From assembly GCA_007833815.1 (NCBI GenBank), contig CP033464.1:492501-556500 (forward strand): a stretch of DNA of 64,000 nucleotides, written 5' to 3'. How positions within the stretch are numbered: the first letter of the stretch is position 1; each line of letters opens with the position of its first letter. The position numbers and the translations under genes are program-made. Below are positions 46,466 to 54,474 of the stretch, one piece after another. The notes under the pieces are model-generated. The model saw nothing but the letters and a program-made list of their open reading frames with translations. It had not been told where the DNA came from and ran no database searches. Source of the stretch: Brevibacillus laterosporus. GTDB taxonomy: Bacteria > Bacillota > Bacilli > Brevibacillales > Brevibacillaceae.

Positions 46466-47224
46466 TTATTCTGTCTGTTCACTTAATACAGTAATTTCCA
46501 CACGGCGATTTTGAGCACGATTCTTTTCTGATGTATTCGCTACAAGAGGCTTTGTTTCTCCATAACCTGCGACAGTGAAGCGTGATGGGGATAATCCCCG
46601 TTCTTGTACAAACTCCTGCATAACAGCCTTTGCACGCGTCAGAGATAGATCCCAGTTTGCTACATACTGACTTCTGGTAATTGGGGTGTCATCTGTGTGT
46701 CCCTCGATTCGTACTTGATGAGGAAATTTCTGCAATACATCAGCCAGCTTGTCCACGATTTTTAAACCGTCTGGAGCTAACTCAGCTGATCCACTAGCAA
46801 ACAGCAAATTTTCCGGCAAACGTATCATCACCCCATCGCTCTCTTCTGCAAAAGGGATATGGAACTCTTGCAAGGCTTCCCCTACTTTTTCCTTCACCAC
46901 CTGCATATTACTATCCACATCTTGTTCAGGTTGCTGCCCAGCACCGATAGCTACTACATCTCGTTTTGCAGACAACTCACGAATTTCTGCTTCCAACGTT
47001 TTCTTTTTCATTTCTGCTACGGCTTGCTCGGCTTTTGCTATCTCAGCTTTTTCCGTGGTTTGAGTTGCCTTTTGCTGTAGCTCTTGTTGTTGTTGTTTGA
47101 CCTGAGCTGTGTACATAGCTGCAACGATTATGACGATAATAAACAACAAGGTAATTAAATCGCTATAGCTTAATAGCCAACTCTTCTCAAGCTCCTTTTC
47201 ATCATACAGACGATCATCCTGCAT
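46466..47224 (-). CDS. motB: Flagellar motor stator protein MotB
   Basis: 252 residues: a short cytoplasmic start, one membrane helix with the proton-path Asp in WLLSYSDLITLLF, a coiled linker rich in Gln/Lys/Glu, then an OmpA-type peptidoglycan-binding domain (RIEGHTDDTPITRSQYVANWDLSLTRAKAV). Starts at ATG 47224 inside the end of motA (11-base overlap); a TTG at 47242 opens the frame. The ion used (H+ or Na+) cannot be assigned. Confidence 0.9.
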   Translation of the reverse strand: MQDDRLYDEKELEKSWLLSYSDLITLLFIIVIIVAAMYTAQVKQQQQELQQKATQTTEKAEIAKAEQAVAEMKKKTLEAEIRELSAKRDVVAIGAGQQPEQDVDSNMQVVKEKVGEALQEFHIPFAEESDGVMIRLPENLLFASGSAELAPDGLKIVDKLADVLQKFPHQVRIEGHTDDTPITRSQYVANWDLSLTRAKAVMQEFVQERGLSPSRFTVAGYGETKPLVANTSEKNRAQNRRVEITVLSEQTE

Positions 47225-48044
47225 ACTCGCTCTGCCTTTCAATAATTCCTTTCATGCTACCTGGCACTTTTAAGAGCACTAGCTTTTGGTCGGCAGGTAA
47301 AAAGGAATTTAGTTTTTCAAACAATATTCGCGGAGTCTCCATACGTTGTAACCCTACGCATCCTTCTATATAAAGCCGCTTCTCGAACATTTCCTGGTCA
47401 TGGATATCCATCAATCGATAATAACAAGGCAATGCCAACAAATTAGCTAACAAGGCCCCGTACAAGGTAGCTACCACTGCAGTGCTCAGACTTTGTCCTG
47501 TCTGCGTAAAATCAGATAAGGTTTGTAATACCCCTGTCATACCCAATAATGTACCAACAAGCCCCATTCCAGGTGCTAGTAATGCAACCAGTCGAAACAT
47601 TCCGCCCATCTGCTGATAGCGATGCTGCTCACCCTTGCACTCATTCTCTAAAATCATGCGCAGTTCTTCTTCCGATACACCTTCAATTGCCAGCAAGGCT
47701 CCCCTCTGAACAAATGAATCTGGCTCGTCCATTAACTCTTTCTCCAAGGGCAGATAGCCTTTCTCTTTTAAAACAAGCGAGTATTGATAGAAACGCTTGA
47801 TCGTCTCTTCAATGTTATTTTCTCTACCATGAACCAATAGCCGAATTAAATGTTTGATTTTAATATGTTTGCGCTTAATGGCGTACGAGATAATAACAGA
47901 TAATCCCACTAATTCAATAGCCGCCGGATGAAGCAATTGACTTACACTTCCATGTAAATAAATAGTATGTATTAAAATCAACATAACAAGTAGAACAAGT
48001 AACAGCGAACGATTTCTTCCCGAAAAAAATGTTTTTACATTCAT
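47214..48044 (-). CDS. motA: Flagellar motor stator protein MotA
   Basis: 276 residues with four membrane helices; conserved segments FRLVALLAPGMGLVGTLLGMTGVLQTL and LSTAVVATLYGALLANLLALP match MotA helices 3-4, and the cytoplasmic loop is charged (RQ, EEELRMILENE). Forms the stator with MotB. ATG 48044 after GAGG. Two-gene unit separated from the other flagellar genes. Confidence 0.88.
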   Translation of the reverse strand: MNVKTFFSGRNRSLLLVLLVMLILIHTIYLHGSVSQLLHPAAIELVGLSVIISYAIKRKHIKIKHLIRLLVHGRENNIEETIKRFYQYSLVLKEKGYLPLEKELMDEPDSFVQRGALLAIEGVSEEELRMILENECKGEQHRYQQMGGMFRLVALLAPGMGLVGTLLGMTGVLQTLSDFTQTGQSLSTAVVATLYGALLANLLALPCYYRLMDIHDQEMFEKRLYIEGCVGLQRMETPRILFEKLNSFLPADQKLVLLKVPGSMKGIIERQSEYAG

Positions 48045-48090
48045 TTTAGTATAACCTCACTTGCTAAAGCATGTATTTCTGAACGAATTC

Positions 48091-48099
48091 ATTATAGCA
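48091..48099 (-). promoter_or_regulatory. Extended -10 promoter before motA
   Basis: On the minus strand TGCTATAAT (TATAAT at 48091-48096) lies about 47 bases before the motA ATG; no good -35 is present, consistent with an extended -10. No SigD-type GCCGATAT sequence was seen here. Confidence 0.55.
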
Positions 48100-48159
48100 A
48101 ATGAATATCCAGAGTTTGATGAAAAAGAAAAAAATATTTGCGGGCCCAAAAAGTGGAAA

Positions 48160-48199
48160 AGAAAAAAGCGAATCCCTGCTATCACCAGCAAGTTTCGCC
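48160..48199 (-). terminator. Terminator after the DegT-family aminotransferase
   Basis: Minus-strand GCGAA...TTCGC stem with inner GCTG/CAG pairing, followed by TTTTTTC, just after the stop at 48208. Confidence 0.7.
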
Positions 48200-48207
48200 C
48201 CTTTGCC

Positions 48208-49326
48208 CTACACCACTTTGGCCATGAAGGACTGAATCGCATGCACAACCTTCTGTTGCTTCTCTAAGGTAATGCGTGGCCACATAGGCAGACTCAACGC
48301 CTCAGTTGCCATCTGCTCCGTAATAGCTAACGTGGTTTGTTGAATTGTCTGATACACCGGCAGCTGATGTACAGGAGTCGGATAGTACAGCATAGCACCA
48401 ATCCCTTCTTGCTGTAGATAACGGTGCAAATCATCCCTTTGACCGTGTTCCACTCGAATGGTGTATTGATGGTACACATGTTTGGCATATCCTGCGACCT
48501 TTGGCGTAATAATGCCTGGTACGTCTTTTAACATCTGATTGTACTGCTGGGCGGCTTCTCGTCTTGCTTCATTCCATTGAGTAACATAAGGCAGCTTTAC
48601 ACGCAAAATACAGGCCTGCAACTCATCTAAACGCGAATTGTAACCTGTTAGTTCATTCTGGTAAGGGATCAATGAGCCGTGGGTGCGTAATTTGCGAGCT
48701 AGCTCTGCCAGTTCGTCGTTATCAGTGGTTAACATACCTGCATCGCCGTATGCTCCTAGATTCTTGGTTGGATAAAAAGAAAAACATCCAAAATGTCCAA
48801 AGGTCCCTAGTTTTTTACCACAGTACTCTCCACCAAATGCCTGTGCTGTGTCCTCAATAAGCCCTAACCCATATTTTTGGGCGATCTGAATCATCGGCTC
48901 TATTTTTGCCGCATGTCCATATAGATGAACAGGGATAATCGCTTTGGTCCGCTCCGTAATTTTCGATTCTATATCGGCTGGCTCTACGTTAAAGGTATCT
49001 TGATTAATCTCAGCAAACACAGGCTTAGCTCCAACTAGTTCCACCGCTTCAGCCGTTGCATAAAAAGTAAAAGAGGGAACAATCACTTCATCTCCTGCTC
49101 CAATCCCCAAGGCCCTCATCGCAATAAATAAGGCATCTGTACCCGAATTTAGCGCAATAGCATGTTTGCAGCCCAAATAAGCAGCTGCCTCTTCCTCAAA
49201 CGCTTTTCCCTCGGCTCCAAGTACGAAATGGCCCGAACGTAGCACTTCCTGGACAGCACTGTTGATCTCATCCCAGAGTAATTCCACTTCATCCGTCAAG
49301 TCAATTATAGGTATCCTCACGTTCAT
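48208..49326 (-). CDS. DegT/DnrJ/EryC1 family sugar aminotransferase
   Basis: 372 residues of the PLP-dependent sugar aminotransferase family. The Schiff-base Lys is in FSFYPTKNLGAYGDAGM; the N-terminal LRSGHFVLGAEGKAFEEE and SGTDALFIAMRALGIGAGDEV are typical. The closest functional types are WbpE/QdtB enzymes that aminate 3-keto nucleotide sugars. A WbpD-like acyltransferase lies divergently 136 bases away, suggesting both act on one amino sugar. ATG 49326 is very near the binding site; a GTG two codons in is an alternative start. Confidence 0.87.
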   Translation of the reverse strand: MNVRIPIIDLTDEVELLWDEINSAVQEVLRSGHFVLGAEGKAFEEEAAAYLGCKHAIALNSGTDALFIAMRALGIGAGDEVIVPSFTFYATAEAVELVGAKPVFAEINQDTFNVEPADIESKITERTKAIIPVHLYGHAAKIEPMIQIAQKYGLGLIEDTAQAFGGEYCGKKLGTFGHFGCFSFYPTKNLGAYGDAGMLTTDNDELAELARKLRTHGSLIPYQNELTGYNSRLDELQACILRVKLPYVTQWNEARREAAQQYNQMLKDVPGIITPKVAGYAKHVYHQYTIRVEHGQRDDLHRYLQQEGIGAMLYYPTPVHQLPVYQTIQQTTLAITEQMATEALSLPMWPRITLEKQQKVVHAIQSFMAKVV

Positions 49327-49462
49327 TCCCCCTCGTATCCGTAATTAAATCCCTCCATTAGTAATACGTTAAGAAGAGAAGCATCGTGCAACATCTGAGT
49401 AATTTGGGAAAGAAAAAGTGATCCTTTACACAAGATGAGCAAAATAACGAGGGGGGCAAACT

Positions 49463-50023
49463 ATGTCTCACCAGACAAACGAAAGTGTCTTTATTCATCC
49501 AACAGCTGAAGTGTCTAAGCAAGCCTGTATTGGGGCCGGAACAAAAATCTGGAACAACGCACAGGTTCGGGAGCAAAGTAACATTGGTAGCCAATGTATC
49601 ATAAGCAAGGATGTTTATATTGATCAAGGAGTAAAAATCGGAAATAACGTCAAAATTCAGAATGGTGTTTCTGTTTATCACGGGGTCGAGATTGACGATA
49701 ACGTGTTTCTCGGACCCCACATGACATTTACCAATGATTTGTTTCCACGAGCCTTTACTAATGCATGGAAGGTGGTACCGACCAAAGTAGAGATGGGGGC
49801 TTCCATAGGGGCACATGCTACCATCGTATGTGGAACGACTATAGGTGCCTATTCCATGGTAGGAGCTGGCTCTGTAGTCATCCACAACGTGGGGGCGCAT
49901 CAGCTAGTAGTAGGAAACCCTGCTCGGATGATTGGTCTTGTTTGTTATTGTGGTGAGAGGATCGAACACCGAAAGCCTTGTCATGCTTGTGGTCAAAGTA
50001 TTCCTGAAGATGTACTGCTATAA
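49463..50023 (+). CDS. WbpD-like sugar N-acyltransferase (hexapeptide repeat)
   Basis: 186 residues almost wholly a left-handed beta helix (ACIGAGTKIWNNAQV, SNIGSQCIISKDVYI, VKIGNNVKIQNGVSV). The segment FLGPHMTFTNDLFPRAF and the catalytic-type His are characteristic of WbpD/QdtC acetyltransferases of UDP-3-amino sugars. A C-terminal Cys cluster (CYCGERIEHRKPCHACG) may bind zinc, as in related proteins. Divergent from the aminotransferase; GAGGGGGG precedes the ATG. Confidence 0.87.
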   Translation: MSHQTNESVFIHPTAEVSKQACIGAGTKIWNNAQVREQSNIGSQCIISKDVYIDQGVKIGNNVKIQNGVSVYHGVEIDDNVFLGPHMTFTNDLFPRAFTNAWKVVPTKVEMGASIGAHATIVCGTTIGAYSMVGAGSVVIHNVGAHQLVVGNPARMIGLVCYCGERIEHRKPCHACGQSIPEDVLL

Positions 50024-50025
50024 AT

Positions 50026-50056
50026 AAAATGGTCGATTGCTCGACCATTTTTTCTC
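50026..50056. terminator. Shared terminator of the acyltransferase and fliT-like genes
   Basis: Perfect 11-bp stem AAAATGGTCGA / TCGACCATTTT with a 4-base loop; TTCTCTTG follows on the plus strand and TTTAT on the minus strand. Sits between convergent genes. Confidence 0.85.
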
Positions 50057-50077
50057 TTGCAAAAGTATAGAGTATAC

Positions 50078-50449
50078 TTACTTTTTTTTATCAAAGAAAG
50101 CTCCATAGGCAACCTGAGTCGTTTCACCAGCGTACTGTTTGCTTGCTGTTTTCGCTTTGTTTACCTGTTGTAACTGCTCTTCGACATGAGACTGCTGTTG
50201 TTTCATCAGGGAAAGGATTTCTTGATCAAGCTGATGGCTCTTTTTCAATAATTCCTTTTCCTGTTCATTTAATTTTGCTCCTAGTGCTTGCAGTTTGCTG
50301 AGTTGTGTAATTTGTTCTTCTCTTTGCGCAAGGACGGAATTCCACTCATCAGGATTAGGATCGGCTTCATCACATTTCAAAATCTCTATTAATTTTTCAG
50401 TTAGGATAAGGATATTGGTCGCTACATCCATCGCAGAAACATTCAGCAT
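50078..50449 (-). CDS. fliT: FliT-like flagellar export chaperone
   Basis: 123 residues, all-helical, rich in Gln/Glu/Lys (LAQREEQITQLSKLQALGAKLNEQE). Identity rests on position directly after fliS, size and composition, because FliT-like proteins diverge strongly. The ATG at 50449 forms a TAATG overlap with the fliS stop, preceded by GGAAGGA; the frame opens further upstream inside fliS. Probably chaperones FliD. Confidence 0.7.
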   Translation of the reverse strand: MLNVSAMDVATNILILTEKLIEILKCDEADPNPDEWNSVLAQREEQITQLSKLQALGAKLNEQEKELLKKSHQLDQEILSLMKQQQSHVEEQLQQVNKAKTASKQYAGETTQVAYGAFFDKKK

Positions 50450-50841
50450 TACGATTGTGTTCCTTCCGGTTGCCTTTTCGCGATCAACATCGCCTGTTTC
50501 CAAGTATCACGGAATTGAACAAAAAACTCCTCTACTTCCGCAATAATGGTGCCGTCCTTTTTCAAATTAGCTTCGATGGTACGATTATGCATATAGTCAT
50601 ACATCAGCATAAACTGCTCAGAAATTGGTACATTTTGATCTAACGTGACCATTAGCTCTCGAATGATATCCTGTATCTTAATAATGCTTAGATGAGCTTT
50701 TTGAACATCCTGTTTTTCCAAAGCCATCTTGGCTTCTTTACTAAAACGGATGCCTCCGTTGTACAGCATTAACGTCAAATCCCCTGGCGAGGCAGTCTTC
50801 ACTTGGTTCTGTTGATAGATCTGTGCAGCCGTCTGATTCAT
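50449..50841 (-). CDS. fliS: Flagellin export chaperone FliS
   Basis: 130 residues, four-helix bundle. The N-terminal AAQIYQQNQVKTASPGDLTLMLYNGGIRF is the FliS signature that cups the flagellin C-terminus. Lies between fliD and fliT as in Bacillus. Its presumed client, flagellin, is not encoded in the window. Confidence 0.95.
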   Translation of the reverse strand: MNQTAAQIYQQNQVKTASPGDLTLMLYNGGIRFSKEAKMALEKQDVQKAHLSIIKIQDIIRELMVTLDQNVPISEQFMLMYDYMHNRTIEANLKKDGTIIAEVEEFFVQFRDTWKQAMLIAKRQPEGTQS

Positions 50842-50869
50842 GCATTCCCCTCCTCATTCCTCGAAACCA

Positions 50870-52468
50870 TTACCCACCGAAATTTGATAAAATACTGGAG
50901 CTTTGAGCATTTAGCTTATTAATCGCTTGCTCCATTGCGGAGAACTTCTTCCAAAGACTAGTTTCTTTATCCTTTAGTTTCCTCTCCCAATCTTTAATAC
51001 GAGTGTTGAGGTCGCGGATATCTCTTGCAATAAAACTGTTATCACTTGTTGTACCTGTCTTACCCGCTTTGTCCGCAATCTTTTTCATAGCAGCATTCGT
51101 CTGACTATAGATACGTTGAGCAAGACCTTGGGATTTGAACTCATCGGATCCCGTGCTAATCCCACTTCCACTTGTAAAGAGATTAATCACCTTATCCTGA
51201 TCATTTAGCAATGCGTCTTTCAGCTTTTCTTCATCAAGATATATCTTACCGTTTTCCATATAATCAAATTTACTTCCAGTACCGTCTGACTTCTTCGGAC
51301 CAATTCCAATGCTAGCCAGTGTATTTTTAGGAGGTTCTATTCCTTCTACAGGAGTGGAGAACGCACTACGCATCTGTGTGAGCACATTAGATAAAATACT
51401 GTCACTCTTTAATAGACCACTCTTCGCTTTCTCTTCCCAATTCTCGATTTGTTTTTCTTTCATTGCGTCTTTTTCTTCATCAAGAAGTGGATGGAAATCT
51501 CGGTACACCTTTTCAGTCATCTTTTGGTTAAATTGATCAATTACCTTGTTGTAGGTTTCAACGAAGTCTTTGATGGCAGACATAACATGTTCCGTGTCAT
51601 TCGATGCAGATATGACCACCTTTTTATCACTCATGGTAATATTATCCTTAAAAGTAAAATTGATACCATCAAAATCAAGGGTGTTTTTAGAATCTAAAGT
51701 AAACTCTACACCGTTTACTGTTGCCTTTCCGGCCTGTTTTACGATGCCTTCAAAAATTTTTGCCCCATCAAAATTATCAGTTTGTGCTCCAGCATCAACA
51801 CTTTGTTTAACCTCCCCATCAGTAATATTAAGGTTATTACTTCCTGAATCGTTAACAGTAATTTTAATTGCTGATTCCTGTGAAGGATTTTCCTGACTTG
51901 GAGGCACTTGAGATGTAAAAATGATGGAATTATCAGTACTGGAATAAAAAGCTTTAACACCAGTTTTGCTTGATTCATTATTAATTTTAGACAAAATAGA
52001 ATCAATTGTATCTGTTTCTTTTACCTCAATACTAACCTCTTCTGATCCATCATTACCTTTTAATGTAAAATTAAAAGCACTTTTAATTTCCGTATTTTTG
52101 TCTTTAATCTCATCACTCATCGTAAATTTTACGGAGACCCCAGAGCCTGGTTTCGCCAGTTGTACATTCGTTACATCATATTGAGTATTAGAGTTTTTAC
52201 CTTTAATATCAGCTGTTACTTTAGAATCATCGGAAGAAGATAGTTTTTGCTTTGTAAAGGCAGAAGTCAAGCGTAATTTATCTATCTTTGTATTCAATTC
52301 CAATAACAATGCATTCTGCTCTCGATAGCTGTCACGTACCCACTCTTCCTTTTGACGTTTACGATATAATTTCTCAAGCGGTGATCTTTCCACTTTCATC
52401 AATTTGTTAATCATTGTCTCGGTATCAATACCCGAACTCAAACCAGATAATCTTATTGGACTTGCCAT
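50870..52468 (-). CDS. fliD: Flagellar filament capping protein FliD
   Basis: 532 residues. N-terminal IRLSGLSSGIDTETMINKLMKVERSPLEKL and a C-terminal helical region (IARDIRDLNTRIKDWERKL) are the FliD_N and FliD_C domains; the middle beta-rich part (about 100-290) is variable. Forms the cap that folds flagellin at the filament tip. ATG after GGAGGG. Confidence 0.96.
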   Translation of the reverse strand: MASPIRLSGLSSGIDTETMINKLMKVERSPLEKLYRKRQKEEWVRDSYREQNALLLELNTKIDKLRLTSAFTKQKLSSSDDSKVTADIKGKNSNTQYDVTNVQLAKPGSGVSVKFTMSDEIKDKNTEIKSAFNFTLKGNDGSEEVSIEVKETDTIDSILSKINNESSKTGVKAFYSSTDNSIIFTSQVPPSQENPSQESAIKITVNDSGSNNLNITDGEVKQSVDAGAQTDNFDGAKIFEGIVKQAGKATVNGVEFTLDSKNTLDFDGINFTFKDNITMSDKKVVISASNDTEHVMSAIKDFVETYNKVIDQFNQKMTEKVYRDFHPLLDEEKDAMKEKQIENWEEKAKSGLLKSDSILSNVLTQMRSAFSTPVEGIEPPKNTLASIGIGPKKSDGTGSKFDYMENGKIYLDEEKLKDALLNDQDKVINLFTSGSGISTGSDEFKSQGLAQRIYSQTNAAMKKIADKAGKTGTTSDNSFIARDIRDLNTRIKDWERKLKDKETSLWKKFSAMEQAINKLNAQSSSILSNFGG

Positions 52469-52480
52469 ATTTAATCCCTC

Positions 52481-52837
52481 CTACATTTTTCGATCAACCA
52501 TAATACCAATTAGTTCATACATTTGAGCAACTGTATCCATCATCTTTTTAGATGGGATTTCCCTGACCACTTCATCTGTCTTGTTGTCTATAACCTGTAC
52601 ATAATACTCGCCTAATTTTTCGTGTAGATTGAATTTTAAATGTGTTTCTTTTGCTTGCATAAATTTATTTAAAGCGGCTACTTCATCTTGTAATTCTTTT
52701 TTAAAAGCATCCTTATGCTCACTAGCTTGGGGCACATCTTTTTCTTTCGAAGGCATCGGTTTAATAGTAGCATCTGATGGTGGCTTGGTTAGCTCTTGAG
52801 GATTTGAACCTGCATTTCCATTTTGACGAATTTCCAC
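52481..52837 (-). CDS. flaG: FlaG family protein
   Basis: 118 residues. A disordered polar N-terminus (NAGSNPQELTKPPSD) and a conserved C-terminal FlaG domain: LNKFMQAKETHLKFNLHEK, YYVQVIDNKTDEVVREIPSKKMMD. FlaG influences filament length. GTG start behind GGAGGG. Directly upstream of fliD, as in B. subtilis yvyC. Confidence 0.9.
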   Translation of the reverse strand: MEIRQNGNAGSNPQELTKPPSDATIKPMPSKEKDVPQASEHKDAFKKELQDEVAALNKFMQAKETHLKFNLHEKLGEYYVQVIDNKTDEVVREIPSKKMMDTVAQMYELIGIMVDRKM

Positions 52838-53186
52838 AGTAATCCCTCCGTCATCATCATCTTCTATCTAAAGTATCGGCATAATGCTGAGAGAAATTGA
52901 GTGATAGGACTCTTTTCCAATTAAAAATTAAAAAAGAGACCTCGTACAATTGGGGTCCCTTGGTTTGTGAGAAAGAGTAATCAGAAATAGTAATCAGTAG
53001 TCCTGCGTTACGGTTTGCCTCAACAGGTGGGGCGGAACCGTTAGGTGTAAGAATTGCTACAACATAATTTGATAGCAGAATAATCACTTAGGAGATCAGG
53101 TGATATTAACTCTATCGACTGTTCTAGCTGATTACATGCATTGACGCTATCTTACGTAATATGGCAAAAACAAAAAAACTTGAAGC
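52838..53186. other. Gap where flagellin (hag) would be expected
   Basis: 349 bases between csrA and flaG, the position of hag in B. subtilis. It holds no flagellin coding sequence. A minus-strand terminator-like hairpin (52922-52961) sits with no gene directly before it. A 76-codon frame (52857-53087) runs through that hairpin and looks non-coding. Confidence 0.6.
52922..52961 (-). terminator. Orphan terminator upstream of flaG
   Basis: Minus-strand arms AAGGGACC and GGTCTCTT (one G-U, inner pairing possible) followed by TTTTAATTTTTAATTGG. No intact gene ends here; csrA has its own terminator 205 bases further upstream. Confidence 0.7.
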
Positions 53187-53204
53187 TTATTCATCTTCAA
53201 GTTT
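53166..53204 (-). terminator. Terminator overlapping the end of csrA
   Basis: Perfect 10-bp stem AAACTTGAAG / CTTCAAGTTT (53195-53204, 53176-53185 on the plus strand) with the 5' arm inside the last csrA codons, then TTTTGTTTTTG. Confidence 0.85.
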
Positions 53205-53432
53205 TTCTCCTGTTCCTAACCATTGAGCCAATTGTGCCCAATCCACTTTTGTTTGTACTGCCAACTGATTCTCTTCTTGAATGGCTACATATACTTCTTT
53301 TCGATGAACGTTAATATCGCGTGGAGCCGATATGCCGATACGGACAAAGTCTTTTTCGACTGCAATCACTTTAATCTCGATCTGATCGCCAATCATGATG
53401 GACTCATCTTTTTTACGCGCTAATACCAACAT
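53187..53432 (-). CDS. csrA: Carbon storage regulator CsrA
   Basis: 81 residues. [22 protein letters not shown] and the RNA-binding [16 protein letters not shown] are canonical. In B. subtilis it represses hag translation and is antagonised by FliW, encoded just upstream. The ATG at 53432 follows AGGTGA; a GTG 9 bases earlier opens the frame. Confidence 0.96.
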   Translation of the reverse strand: MLVLARKKDESIMIGDQIEIKVIAVEKDFVRIGISAPRDINVHRKEVYVAIQEENQLAVQTKVDWAQLAQWLGTGEKLEDE

Positions 53433-53441
53433 ACTTATCAC

Positions 53442-53861
53442 CTACTTTGTCACTGGCTTCTCTTTTTGTAAAAGGAGGGGCTGCCGTAAATTATAGTGGT
53501 CCCCTTGGAGAATGAATTGTTTAGCTTTTCCGTTTTTCACATTAATGACAAGAGGTGATTTCAAATTAACTGTGATTTGGCCTTTTCCTCGTACTGTCAT
53601 GACAGACAAAATCACCACCTGAGACTCTTCCGTAATCTCCAAGGCTTCTTTTACTGAAAGGGGTAGATCGAATTCATAATCCTTAAAGAACAGAAATGGA
53701 TCTATCACCCAAAAACTAATACCCTGTTCCTCCAATGATTGAAGAGAGAAAAAGGGCATTTCCGGATTCTCTTGCGTTAATTGAAACTCATGCAAATGCG
53801 TAAAACCAATCATACCCTCTATGATATAAAGTTTTCCCATTTTTTCCTGTTGATACATCAT
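53442..53861 (-). CDS. fliW: Flagellar assembly factor FliW
   Basis: 139 residues. FliW features: MIGFTHLHEFQLT near the N-terminus, FWVIDPFLFFKDYEFDLP in the middle, and VNLKSPLVIN late in the protein. Binds CsrA and flagellin to couple flagellin secretion to synthesis. Ends 9 bases before csrA. Start ATGATG behind GAGGTG. Confidence 0.93.
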   Translation of the reverse strand: MMYQQEKMGKLYIIEGMIGFTHLHEFQLTQENPEMPFFSLQSLEEQGISFWVIDPFLFFKDYEFDLPLSVKEALEITEESQVVILSVMTVRGKGQITVNLKSPLVINVKNGKAKQFILQGDHYNLRQPLLLQKEKPVTK

Positions 53862-53874
53862 TAGACAACACCTC

Positions 53875-54453
53875 TTATCTAGCTACGTTCACATTTAAAC
53901 CAACGACTTCGATATCCAACCGATTCCACTGTTTTACGTACGCATCTACCTTGGCAGGCGTATATTTGTGAACAGGTGGTTGGATGGTTGTCTCAATTTT
54001 TGTCCCTCGCGGAGTAATATTGATCTCTACCGGCTTGGCTTCATAACGTATTTCAATACCATCTCCAATAAGAGAACCAGCGGCTACCACTCCCTCACCT
54101 GAAAACATGATACTATTCTCAAAGGCTATATCAGCAATAGCATTTCCCCCACGTTCAAATGCACGCAGCTGATCCCCTTCGATCCCTGCTTGCTCAATCG
54201 CTTCCATCACCTTGTTGTAGCCATACTCGGCGTTATCACTAGTCCGCCGTAACGGCCCTCTCATATCAATATTTTCACGTGCTTCATTAGAATCAATCTG
54301 CAATTCACCAAGAGGCTGTCTAATTTCTACTATAGCCGCTTCTTGTTTGATTTGCATGTTTGCCCTTGGCTGTTCGATCTCTTGCTCACCGCGTGGACTA
54401 CGCCAGTTTAGCAAGAGAGGAGTAGATCTTATCGATAAGGAAGCTAGTTGCAT
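53875..54453 (-). CDS. YviE-like protein (DUF6470)
   Basis: 192 residues; the homologue of B. subtilis yviE by position between flgL and fliW and by content. N-terminal LASLSIRSTPLLLNWRSPRG and repeated polar strands suggest a beta-rich scaffold. Function unknown; no signal peptide or membrane segment. ATG behind AAAGGGGAG. Confidence 0.82.
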   Translation of the reverse strand: MQLASLSIRSTPLLLNWRSPRGEQEIEQPRANMQIKQEAAIVEIRQPLGELQIDSNEARENIDMRGPLRRTSDNAEYGYNKVMEAIEQAGIEGDQLRAFERGGNAIADIAFENSIMFSGEGVVAAGSLIGDGIEIRYEAKPVEINITPRGTKIETTIQPPVHKYTPAKVDAYVKQWNRLDIEVVGLNVNVAR

Positions 54454-54474
54454 CTTGCTACTCCCCTTTCACTA

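Noticed and set aside
46466-48044. motA/motB as ZorA/ZorB of a Zorya defence system
   Set aside because: Sizes, the MotB OmpA domain and flagellar neighbours fit a motor stator; no helicase or nuclease partner genes are present.
49358-49900. 180-codon minus-strand frame opposite the WbpD-like acyltransferase
   Set aside because: It is the antisense shadow of a clear hexapeptide-repeat gene with a good binding site.
52857-53087. 76-codon minus-strand frame between csrA and flaG
   Set aside because: It runs through a terminator hairpin, lacks a good binding site and has no recognisable composition or motif; treated as non-coding.
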